Positions 24,927 to 34,143 of a stretch of DNA of 64,000 nucleotides are shown piece after piece. The position numbers were made by a program, and so were the translations under genes. The first letter of the stretch is position 1. Each line of letters starts with the position of its first letter. The notes beneath the pieces were generated by a model. The model was not told the DNA's origin, did no database searches, and was given only the letters and a program-made list of their open reading frames with translations. This stretch comes from Hemerocallis citrina (taxonomy: Eukaryota > Streptophyta > Magnoliopsida > Asparagales > Asphodelaceae), in the NCBI GenBank assembly GCA_017893485.1, contig CM030366.1:186603947-186667946 (forward strand). The letters are read 5' to 3'.

Positions 24927-26069
24927 CCAGATCCATAGGCGTTGATTGGTCCGAGCTCGAAAATTGTTGGCTTCTGTGAGCACCGTTGTATTTTTATTTT
25001 TTTTCCGCTTCTTTTGTGGATTTAGTAGCTTTTATGGTCGTATTTCACTAGACTACTACGAGTTCTCTCCTTTTGGTTTAATCTGATGTAACTTAGTTGT
25101 AGGCTTTCGGCTATATGTATGGATTTTGGTATATTCATCTGCTGTGTTTGTTTGTTTCGTTCTTCGCTCTTCAGATTTACTAAATCACCAACTCGCTTTC
25201 TCCAAGTCAAGAGGTAATCCTAAACTTCATGAAAAAAGAAGAAAAAAAACTAACCAAAGCCTTAAATATCACTGGAGAAAACTAATCAATTCCTCATACG
25301 TACACATTACAAAATCACATATGTGTATTTACACCTTTATTGAAAGTTAATTCGGATAAATTACATTTCCATGTGTCAAGACAATTATTAGTCGACTGTA
25401 ATGAACTAGTAACAATAATTTGAAAAGTTGGTTTAGACGAGCAGAGGCCAGAGAGTTTTTTCAGAAGATGCATTTTTCGTAATTTTATCCTAACTAAATT
25501 CATTAGGGTGAAGTTGATTAAACCATATATATCTAAATTTTTTAGTGCACATTTCTTTCACAATATCTAATGGAAATATCTCTTTCTTTTCTATGAGCTT
25601 TTCATCGCTTGTCGGTTCTAGTTCATTATTCACTGAAATTTATATTAAAAAAAGTTGTTTTTTCCCCATAAGATATAAAAATAACAAATATAAAATATAA
25701 AAATTTGTTGTGGATCCTTAAAAGATGAAACATGAATGACGATGGCAAATAGGTTCAGTTTAGAAATAACTTTTCAAAATTTTGCTTGAATACTATTCGA
25801 AATTTCAAAGCGTACATAATTGACATTATGTTGTATTTAATTAAAATGAAAAAAAACTAATTTTTTTATACAAAGAACAAAAAGATAATACAATTGATAC
25901 ATTCTAATACATGCATGACACGCTTGTCTAAAGTGTCGGCATAAATCCAAATCTATATGATTATACCAAATCTATAATCATATGCAGTTGTCATCTTACT
26001 GTAATGAAATTGACATTGTTATAAATAACAAACCTTTGAGTGCAGACTAGAATATTAAAGTATTAGTAT
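24927..26069. other. AT-rich intergenic sequence; nothing recognised
   Basis: Short ORFs on both strands have no family resemblance. I see no termini, tandem repeats or RNA-like structure that I could support. Confidence 0.6.
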
Positions 26070-27122
26070 TACTAGTAATTTACACGTGCTATGCACGTTT
26101 TAAAATTTTCAAAAAATAAAAATTAAAACTCTAACGTATGGAGGATTTGAACTGAAAACCTCCTTTATATTAGTTATATACGTGCGTTGCACATGTTGGT
26201 AGAATGACAAAATGACAAATGACACTAAGGCCTTCTCCCATTATAATAACTAGTATTATACACGTGCGTTGCACGTGGGGAAAATGGGGAGGGGAAATGA
26301 AAAGGACAAAAAAAAAATCTACCAACACGTGCGTTGCACGTGGGGAAAATGGGGAGGGGGAATGAAAAGGACCAAAAAAAAAACTACCAACACGTGCGCT
26401 GCACGTGTTGACAAAATGACAAACAATTACAAATGACACTAAGCCCTTCTCCCATTATAATATTAGACTAGTAACTAGTAATTTACACGTGCGATGCACG
26501 TTTTAATAATTTCAAAAAATAAAAATAAAAACTCTGACGCAGGGAGGATTTGAACCGGAAACCTCCTTTATATTAGTTATGTACGTGCATTGCACATGTT
26601 GGTAGAATGACACAATGACAAATGACACTAAGGCCTTCTCCCATTATAATATTAGAGACCAGTAATTTTCACGTGCAATGCACGTCTTAATAAATATATT
26701 TTTATTAAAAGTGAAAAAACTTCAACGTAGTCTAGCCTTGATTCTAATACCTTCTTTATATTAGGTATGCACAGGCAATACACAGATTTGTTTGTCTACA
26801 AATGTTTGTATTTGTTGTTGAAATTAATTTGAACGTGTATTACATGTGTTTGTTTAGTTACAAAGTTAGGATTTGTTTGGTTACAAACCCCAACTCTCCC
26901 ATTAAAATAGTAGATAGAAATATATATATAAAAAAATAAATATAGTTTACACGTGCGATGCACGTCTTAATAAATATAGTTTTTTTAAGAGTAAAAATTC
27001 AGACGTAATCTGAATTTGATCTAAAACCTCATTTACAATAGTTATGCACGTGTGTTGCACGGGTTGGTAGATGAACAAATTACACTAAGGCCTTCTTCCA
27101 TTATAGTAGTGGAGATTAGTGG
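26070..27122 (-). mobile_element. Cluster of non-autonomous Helitron copies
   Basis: On the minus strand each unit has a Helitron-like 5' start TCTCTA...TATAATGGGAGAAGGC and a 3' end with a GC-rich palindrome (ACGTGC-ATC-GCACGT type), a short spacer (GTAAATTA) and CTAG. The palindrome/CTAG ends fall near 26070, 26250, 26470, 26660 and 26945. The 5' ends (CCTTCTCCCATTATAATA on the plus strand) fall near 26240, 26455, 26645 and 27105. The units have arrayed head to tail or inside one another. Related ends are at 59685-60066. No RepHel gene is present. Confidence 0.7.
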
Positions 27123-27322
27123 AGATGTATAAAAAATGCCTACAAAATTTAATGATATCGTTGTATATATATATTAAAATACTCTTAACTTTTTCTACAT
27201 CCACTCGTATTTTCTTCATTTAAATACCGTAAATATGACTTTGCAACTTGATGTGGAATATCCCATGGAACATTCTCTTATGACAGCCTCAGATTGTGAA
27301 ATTGTACCATATTAAAATGCCT

Positions 27323-27325
<3 letters not shown>

Positions 27326-27353
<28 letters not shown>

Positions 27354-27380
27354 GGAGGGGGGGGGGGGGGGGGGGGGGGG
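27326..27380. repeat. Homopolymer block: T28 then G24
   Basis: Twenty-eight T residues (27326-27353), GGA, then twenty-four G (27357-27380). Exact length is doubtful because such runs are error-prone in sequencing and assembly. Confidence 0.9.
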
Positions 27381-27407
27381 ACGTTTTAGTTGTGTGCCGA
27401 GAAAAAA

Positions 27408-28190
27408 TGAATTTTTTGCATACATAGGCCACTTTTTGAAAGATTTTGTGTTTTTGGACCAATTGCCCAACTATTAGCGCTTTTGGGGTAGCATGTGCTA
27501 CGTCAGCAGCGGCCGCTATTCCCAATAGCGGCCTCTTCATTTCGAGGCCGCTAATGGAAATAGCAACCTATGTTTTAATTTTTTTTGAATTTTTTGTTTG
27601 CTGTCGCTATTCCAACTAGCGACCTTAGTATAATGAGGTCGCTGATGGGATTAACGACCTTTAATGAGTTGTATTCTAGCACTTAGCAAATTCTAGAGAG
27701 CTTTTGCTCTCTGAAAAATAACAATCAATTTTTTTAAAAAACTAAGGTCGCTATTCGGAATAGAGGCCTTTATTAACTAAAGTCGCTATTCCGAATAGAG
27801 GCCTTAGTTATAAAACTATTTTGCAAATTTTACAAAAAATAAGTAGATTGTGTTTCCTACTGAGGTCGCTATTGGGAATAGCGGCCTCAGTTTTAAATTT
27901 TTGAGAAAAGCTTTTTAGGAATCGCTAAGTGTCTCAATACATTTATTCGAGCCGACTAATCTCATTATACTAAGGTCGCTAGTGGGAATAGCGACGGCAA
28001 ACAAAAAATTCAAAAAAATTTAAAACATAGGTCGCTATTCACATTAGCGACCCCGAAATGAAGAGACCACTATTGGGAATAGCGGCCGCTGCTGACGTGG
28101 CACAGGCTAGCCCAAAAGCGCTAATAGTTGGGCAACTGGCCCAAAAATGCAAATACTATCAAAAAGTGGCCTATGACGGCAAAAATCTCA
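27408..28190. mobile_element. Foldback MULE-type MITE, GGTCGCTATT palindrome subgroup
   Basis: The whole element folds: the left end TGAATTTTTTGCATACATAG matches the complement of the right end TGAGATTTTTGCCGTCATAG, and homology continues inward for several hundred bases. Palindromes built on GGCCGCTATT...AATAGCGGCC or GGTCGCTATT...AATAGCGACC occur about ten times. The head contains GGCCACTTTTTGAAAG and then CTACGTCAGCAGC. Flanks GAGAAAAAA (27399-27407) and GGAAAAAAA (28191-28199) match at 8 of 9 positions but are low complexity. No coding capacity. Confidence 0.8.
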
Positions 28191-28237
28191 GGAAAAAAAT
28201 AGTATATTAGAAGAGACTCAAGAGAGTATAATTCAAA

Positions 28238-29109
28238 TATTTTGCCGTACTGACCCACTTTTTGAAAATATTTGCCGCTCTGACCCACTTTCGAAAATAA
28301 TTAGCGAATTGATCTAGTTCTAGACACGTCAGCAAAAACCGTTATTGGAAAAAACGGCATAGGTTATTTACATGCCGTTTTTCCCAATAACGATATCTAT
28401 ATTTAAAAAAAGTGTCATGTCGTTATTTGGAGTAACGGCATAGGTTATTTTGTTTTTCGACAACTTGTAGTCTCCATTTAGAGAAAAAATTGCAAGCGTG
28501 AAAATCTTATAACGACATGCCGTTATTTCAAATAACGACATTCTCAATACTGATGTCGTTATTTGGAATAACGGCATCAGTTATAAAAAAATTTTATAAA
28601 AAATTAACTTATTCATCAGAGAGGTTGAATAATAAGTTATTTTTTTTATTAAAAAAATTTATAACTGATGCCGTTATTTGGAATAGTGGCATCAGTTATA
28701 ATTTTATTTTTTTAAAAATTAACTTATTCGTCAGAAATGATGAATAGTAAGTTACTTTTTTATATAAAAAAATTATAACTGATGCCGGCATCAGTATTGA
28801 AAATGTCGTTATTTGAAATAACGGCATTTGTTATAAGGTTTTCACAATTGTAATTTTTTCTCTAAATGGAGACTACAAGCTATCGAAAAACAAAATAACC
28901 TATGCCGTTACTCCAAATAACGGCATGACACCTTTTTTAAATATAGATGCCGTTATTGGGAAAAACAGTATGTAAATAACCTATGCCGTTTTTCTCAATA
29001 ACAGTTTTTGCCGACGTGTCCAAAACTGGGTCAGTTCGCTAATTATTTTTGAAAGTGAGTCAGAGCGCCAAATATTTTCAAAAAGTGGGTCAGTACGGCA
29101 AAATTTTCG
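28238..29109. mobile_element. Foldback MULE-type MITE, GCCGTTATT subgroup, 11-bp TSD
   Basis: An exact direct repeat TATAATTCAAA flanks it (28227-28237 and 29110-29120). The head is TTTTGCCGTACTGACCCAC, repeated in complement at the right. About 30-bp units, each TGACCCACTTT(T/C)(T/G)AAAA, occur twice and are followed by GACACGTCAGCAAAAACCG, then palindromes of the type TGCCGTTATT...AATAACGGCA, about ten in all. It is 872 bp with no coding capacity. Its stem motif is the same as in the full-length MULE at 30043-37495, which could have mobilised it. Confidence 0.88.
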
Positions 29110-29383
29110 TATAATTCAAAGATTATTTACAAAACTGTGCAGATGCAAATACTTATTACTTGCCAAAAACACAGAATGAGTGCAGGGTTAGGTTGGGCTT
29201 TAGTACTTCTGGGCTAGTATTTAAATTGAGTTGGGCCTTTCAGCATCCTATCTTTGGGCTAGGCTAATTGCAAGGAAAAATATTGCAGTTCGTGGGCTAC
29301 AACAGCCCATAAGACAAACTGGCTTTGAGAGATGAAAATGCCAAAGTTGTATATCTCCATTGTTATAACCAGAGAGTTGTGGT

Positions 29384-29689
29384 TAGGGCTGCAAACGAGC
29401 CGAGTCGAGCCGAGTTTCGTGAGGCTCGAGCTCGGTTTCAAGCTCGAGCTCGGCTCGAGCTCGAGTCGAGCCGAGCTTTGACCGAGCTTTGACCGAGTTC
29501 GAGCCGAGTACTCGCGAGTTTAGCCTAATAATTACAAAACGCCCAAGCTCGAGCTCGGCTCGTTAAGCTATCGAGCTCGATTTTCGAGCTCGAGCTCGGC
29601 TCGAGCTCGTCTCGAGTCGAGCTTTGACCGAGCTTTGACCGAGCTCGAGCCGAGTAGCTCGCGAGTAGCTCGGATCGTTTGCAGCCCTA
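29384..29689. mobile_element. hAT MITE with perfect 8-bp TSD GTTGTGGT
   Basis: Begins TAGGGCTGCAAACGAGCC and ends with its complement ATCGTTTGCAGCCCTA. The 8-bp GTTGTGGT is exactly duplicated (29376-29383 and 29690-29697). The interior is a run of GAGCTCGAGC/GAGCCGAG units and CTTTGACCGAG. The termini relate it to 784-1655. Confidence 0.92.
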
Positions 29690-29697
29690 GTTGTGGT

Positions 29698-30042
29698 TGT
29701 GTAACTGTGAACATAGTTCCATATCTAAAATTTCAATCATCCACTTAAATCTCATCCATACATGTAAAACCGGAATTTATATCAACTATCCATTTAGAAT
29801 CCATGCATTTCATTTCAAGTATTAATATTCTTATAATTGAACATCTTACCTTACCTTGACATGAGAAGCATTTTGTTGAGTTGCTCAATGCATTGAAGTG
29901 CAAAGTACAAAAAATGGACCACATCCTTCTCATGAGTTCTTAAATGAAAGACTTCACATATGTAGACTTCTAAGTTTCAATCACATATCTGTACTGCTTA
30001 TTGCAATTCTCCTCTTTGTGACATTTGCCTACAAGTACTGCA
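29698..30042. other. Spacer with no gene recognised
   Basis: AT-rich; a 62-codon minus ORF here has no recognisable motif. Confidence 0.6.
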
Positions 30043-30445
30043 AGAAAAATTTGCCGTACTACCCTCTTTTTTGAAAATAATTAGTGATTTGCCCTACTTT
30101 CCAAAACAATTAGCGATATGCCCTTGTTTAGGACACGTCAGCAACAAACGTTATTGGGAAAAACGGCATAAGTTATTTCGATGCCGTTCTTCCCAATAAC
30201 GACATTTTTTTAAAAAAAAGTGTCGTGCCGTTATTGGAAATAACGGCATAGCTTATTTTTTGTCTAAAGATCGTACAGTATCAATTGTGACTCGAGAAAG
30301 AATTGTAAATTGAAAGTAACTGATGCCGTTCTCTGAGAGAACGGCATAGATTATACCGATGCCGTTATTGTGAAGAACGGCATCAGTTATAATCATTTTG
30401 CACAGCTCCCTATATTCGAAAAACCCTTCTTCTTCCCCCTTTTCC
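30043..30445. repeat. Left terminal inverted repeat of the MULE
   Basis: Begins with a head of degenerate ~30-bp repeats (CTACCCTCTTTTTTGAAAA, then GCCCTACTTTCCAAAAC), followed by GGACACGTCAGCAACAAACG and palindromes on GCCGTTATT, GCCGTTCT and GCCGTTCTCTGAGAGAACGGC. Confidence 0.88.
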
Positions 30446-31008
30446 CTTGCGATTGTTTCCTTCTCCATTCCGACTCCGAAATCCCTAAACTCCAAAAAAA
30501 AAAAAAAAAATTCCTAAAATCTCAAGTATTTAATTGATTTGTACCCAGAGTCTACTCTTCAATCTCTCATTGAGAGTGCCAAATCAATCCGAATCCGAAA
30601 TTGTTGTAAGTTTCCAAAAACCCTAATTTTTTTTTTCAATGTTGATTTTGAAAATATGATAGATGTAGATTTGTGTTATTTAAGTAGTAATTTTGGAAAT
30701 AATATTATTGGTTTTTAGTGATATAGGGTTTACAAAATATTGAATTGTTGAGAAAGGTGGAATTGTTCAAGTTGTTAGGAAAACAAAGAATATCGGAAGA
30801 TACTTTGTGGGAGGTTTTTCGTTGTCATTATGATGATTGCAAGTAGTTCAAAAATCATACTTAGTTTATAAAATCCATTTTTGTTACAATGTTATGAATG
30901 ATTTGAATTTGAGGAATAACGAGTTTGTGATGAATTATACTTAGTTTATTTTCAAAATTCTTTTTCTAAAATTATTGTTGATTAGTGTTTGTTATTGTTG
31001 ACAGGCCA

Positions 31009-33038
31009 ATGGATCCTACACAACCATCTTCTTCCCATGGTGTTGGTGCTTCTGCTAGTTCTTCTTATGGACCACGGGGACATCCGGGTCCAATAGATCC
31101 TACCATTCTATATCTGCAAGAAGACCACAGATCACAGACCGTTTGGACAGGAGATGTAGAGAAGATGATTTTCTGAATGCACATTATAATGCCGGCGATC
31201 CCCCGTATTGAAAATTACTTGGTTAGCAGCGGATTCTACGGGATGTCAAAGCTGGCGAAAACCAAGTGTGACCACGCCCTACTTACCGCTCTTGTGGAGC
31301 GATGGAGGCCGGAGACACACACGTTTCACTTACCGGTTGGAGAGATGACGGTCACCCTACAAGATATAGCCGTGATTGCGGGTCTTCCAATTGATGGGGT
31401 GGCCGTCACCGACAACTTGATGTTCAATAAGGTAGCATTGGTACGAGATTATCTTGGCTTGGTGGTGCCTGAAGAGGACCACAGAATATTCGTTCGGGAA
31501 TCCATTAGACGTTCATACCTTGATGGGGAGTTCACTAATCGATTGCCAGACGTGCCGACGGACATCTAACTCCAGAACTATACCCGCGCTTACCTATTGT
31601 CGATGATTGGACGGATTCTATTTCCTAACTCTTCAGATGATGTAGTACACCTCATGTACCTTCCACTCATTGCTGACCTGCAGACAGCCGGCCGATATAG
31701 TTGGGGAAGTGCGGCTCTGGCCTCCCTCTACCGTGCTCTCTGTAAAATGAACGGGCCGATGTCTATATTGCAAATATGGTGTTGGGAACGAATACACCTC
31801 GGTCGATCCCGTGTCACGGTACTGTCAGAAAGTTGGAGAGTACTACAGAAAAATCCTGTGCTGAGAGCTCCTCTCGGTGCCTACTGGGCGGGGAAGCATA
31901 CTTGGAGGGTTAACCCACGTGGTGTCCTCACCTATTACAGGGACGAACTCGATCAGTTAAGGGAAGAGTTCGTCAATTGGACCCCGTACACAGTTGATAG
32001 GCTGCAACGTCTACCACCCATTTGCACTGCCAATAATCAGTTGTGATTGACATTAGCTCCACTTGTAAACATCTCTGTTGTGGAGTTTTATTATCCCGAC
32101 TGTGTTCTTCGCCAATTCAATGCACAACAGCCCGTCCCCGTAAACTCATTGTTCGACTGTAGACTTCACAACATCACGGGTGAAGGTTGTTTACCAAATA
32201 TGGATTGGGCCGATCACCACCGTGCTCATGTAGGATGTTGGAATGAGCGGAGGTACGAGTTGGTAGTAGAGGGTATTGTACAGCCGTACGACGGATCAAT
32301 GCAAACAGCTTATATGGCATGGTACGGTCGCATCACAAGGTTGTATGTTGCGCCGAAAACTGATCTTCCCGCAGGTATCCAACAACCGATACCCGCGCAC
32401 CAAGTTGAACCACCACCCGCACATTCATCATCGCAACCCATGTATCAACCAAAAGCTTCATCATACCGTCTAATGGTAAATTATTTTTTTTGGTCAATTA
32501 CATTTATTTCGATGAATTTTACTTATACTTGTTTAATTATGTGTAATTTGGTTTACTATTATAGATCGACAACACATGGGACATGGCGAGGAAATGTGCG
32601 TGTGTCTTGAAGAGCAACGCCAATAAGGCATGCAAAGAATTTGCACGAGACCTCCTGTGCACTTGTCATACCTCTCTTGAAGAGGTTGGAGATGGTTCAC
32701 GTTTCGATGACCTTATGCGGTCGACCGAAGTATCAACTCAACAAATTCGACATAGCGCTAGCCAAGCTCCACCTCCACCACAACAATCATTGGAATTAGG
32801 AGACCCCCTCGCACCTCAAACTCAACCTCAAACTCCGTCACATCATCCACGAAGGGGTAAGACCGTTTGCTTCCCTCCTACGCAAAGTGAATTGGCAAAT
32901 CCGGAGATTGAAGTAGGAGGAGGTGATCAAGAAGAAGGAGTTGGTCCAAGTGGACCCGCAACGCAAGAGACCCGGGAACGTAGGTGGAAAGTCCCGGCTC
33001 GAAGGAGGAGACCACCCCAACAGTTCACGCCGAGTTAA
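31009..33038 (+). pseudogene. Plant mobile domain (PMD, MAIN/MAIL-like) protein of the MULE, three in-frame stops
   Basis: ATG at 31009 follows an intron acceptor (TTGACAG, 31004); a 5' UTR intron probably starts at the GTAAGT near 30606. One continuous frame runs to TAA 33036-33038, with one intron (32476-32564, GTAAAT...TTATAG, phase 0). Within it are TGA 31174-31176, TAA 31567-31569 and TGA 32044-32046. PMD signatures: GFYGMSKLAKTKCDHALLTA, LVERWRPETHTFHLPVGEMT, VTLQDIAVIAGLPIDGVAV, RAYLLSMIGRILFPNSSDD and SWGSAALASLYRAL. The C-terminus is basic and Pro-rich. PMD genes exist both as host genes (MAIN, MAIL1) and inside transposons; the position between MULE inverted repeats makes this the transposon form. 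No catalytic activity is established for the family. Confidence 0.9.
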
Positions 33039-33479
33039 ATTGAAGAAAACTTTATGTAATATTGATCTTTCTTATTTTTTAGTAATTATAGACTTTATGT
33101 AGTTCATGCTATGTAGTTGATGAAGTGTTTATGTATTTTTAAGCTTGATGTGCATGTTTTGAAAGATTTCAGTTGTGCATGTTTTAAACTTGATGTGCAT
33201 TTTTTTGAAGCCAGTGATGTTCTTGAATGGGTTGATGTGAAACTTGATGGGAATTATTATGAAGCCTGTGAAACTTGATGAATTGAATTGAATTGGCACA
33301 AAGAAGTCTGGATGTAGTATGTGTATGGGGATGGTCTGTGAAACTTGATGAATTGAATTGAATTGACACAAAGATGAATTATTATGAAGCCTATGAAGCA
33401 TGTTTTGGAAGATTACAGGAAGATGTCTGGATGTAGTATGTGTATGGGGATGGTCGGTGCATGTCTGGATGTGAAAAAC
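33039..33479. repeat. PMD 3' flank with short direct repeats
   Basis: GTGAAACTTGATGAATTGAA occurs at about 33267 and again near 33340, and TCTGGATGTAGTATGTGTAT at about 33309 and 33425. CTTGATGTGCAT also recurs. No gene. Confidence 0.7.
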
Positions 33480-33935
33480 ATAAATAAAAGATGCCGTTAT
33501 TTGCAATAACGACATCTTAATCCTGTAACGTTATTGCGAATAATGGCATCAACATAGAGGAAAAATTAGCAAAATTGGAGTTTGCTGCCAATATTTCTGT
33601 ATCCACAGTCGTTATCCAAATTAACGACATCCTAAACTGATGCCATTATTGAAGATAACGACATCTTCTTATAACCCCCTGCCCTCCAAGATAACGGCAT
33701 ATCTGAAGATGTACATAAGTATGCCATTATCCAAGATAACGGCAACTTCAAATCCTGCCATTTTCCAAAATAACGGCATATATTAACTGTGCCGTTTTTC
33801 AGAATCACGGCATCAGTTAAACATCAAAATTCTAAAATTTGAGATTTTTGCCAAACTTTCTGTCTCCACAGTCGTTCTAGAGAATAATGGCATAGAAAGA
33901 AGATGTCGTTCTTGTGAATAACAACATCTGTTGTT
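33480..33935. repeat. Central palindrome cluster between the two MULE genes
   Basis: Seven or more imperfect palindromes of the type TGCCGTTATT...AATAACGGCAT or GTCGTTAT...ATAACGACAT lie here, the same motif as in the terminal arms. They sit between the convergent gene ends, away from the termini. Confidence 0.8.
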
Positions 33936-34143
33936 TGAACAGTTGTGCATGTTTTCTGTGCATGTTTTGTTGTGATTGTTTATTTACAACAAATTTAACT
34001 ATATCCACCACCCATTCATACCACAAATCTCATTCCAAACAATTTAAACTTAAATTGCTCAACATAAAAAAACAACTTAATAATTTCATACAAACACTTA
34101 CAAAAGAGGAGACATAACTAACATACAATAACAAGGAAAATAT

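Noticed and set aside
24655..24938. Gln-rich ORF and its Cys-rich antisense frame
   Set aside because: Produced by a GCTGCTGCT-type microsatellite in a copia LTR.
27408..29109. CRISPR-like array from regularly repeated short palindromes
   Set aside because: This is eukaryotic DNA. Repeats are imperfect and arranged as mirror-image arms with TSDs, spacers are not of constant length, and no cas genes exist.
29384..29689. GAGCTCGAGC stretch as a regulatory CpG-like island
   Set aside because: Perfect 8-bp TSD and inverted termini show it is a hAT MITE.
30043..30445. Bidirectional transcription terminator hairpins of a host gene
   Set aside because: The hairpins lie in MULE terminal repeats and occur as mirror copies at 37093-37495.
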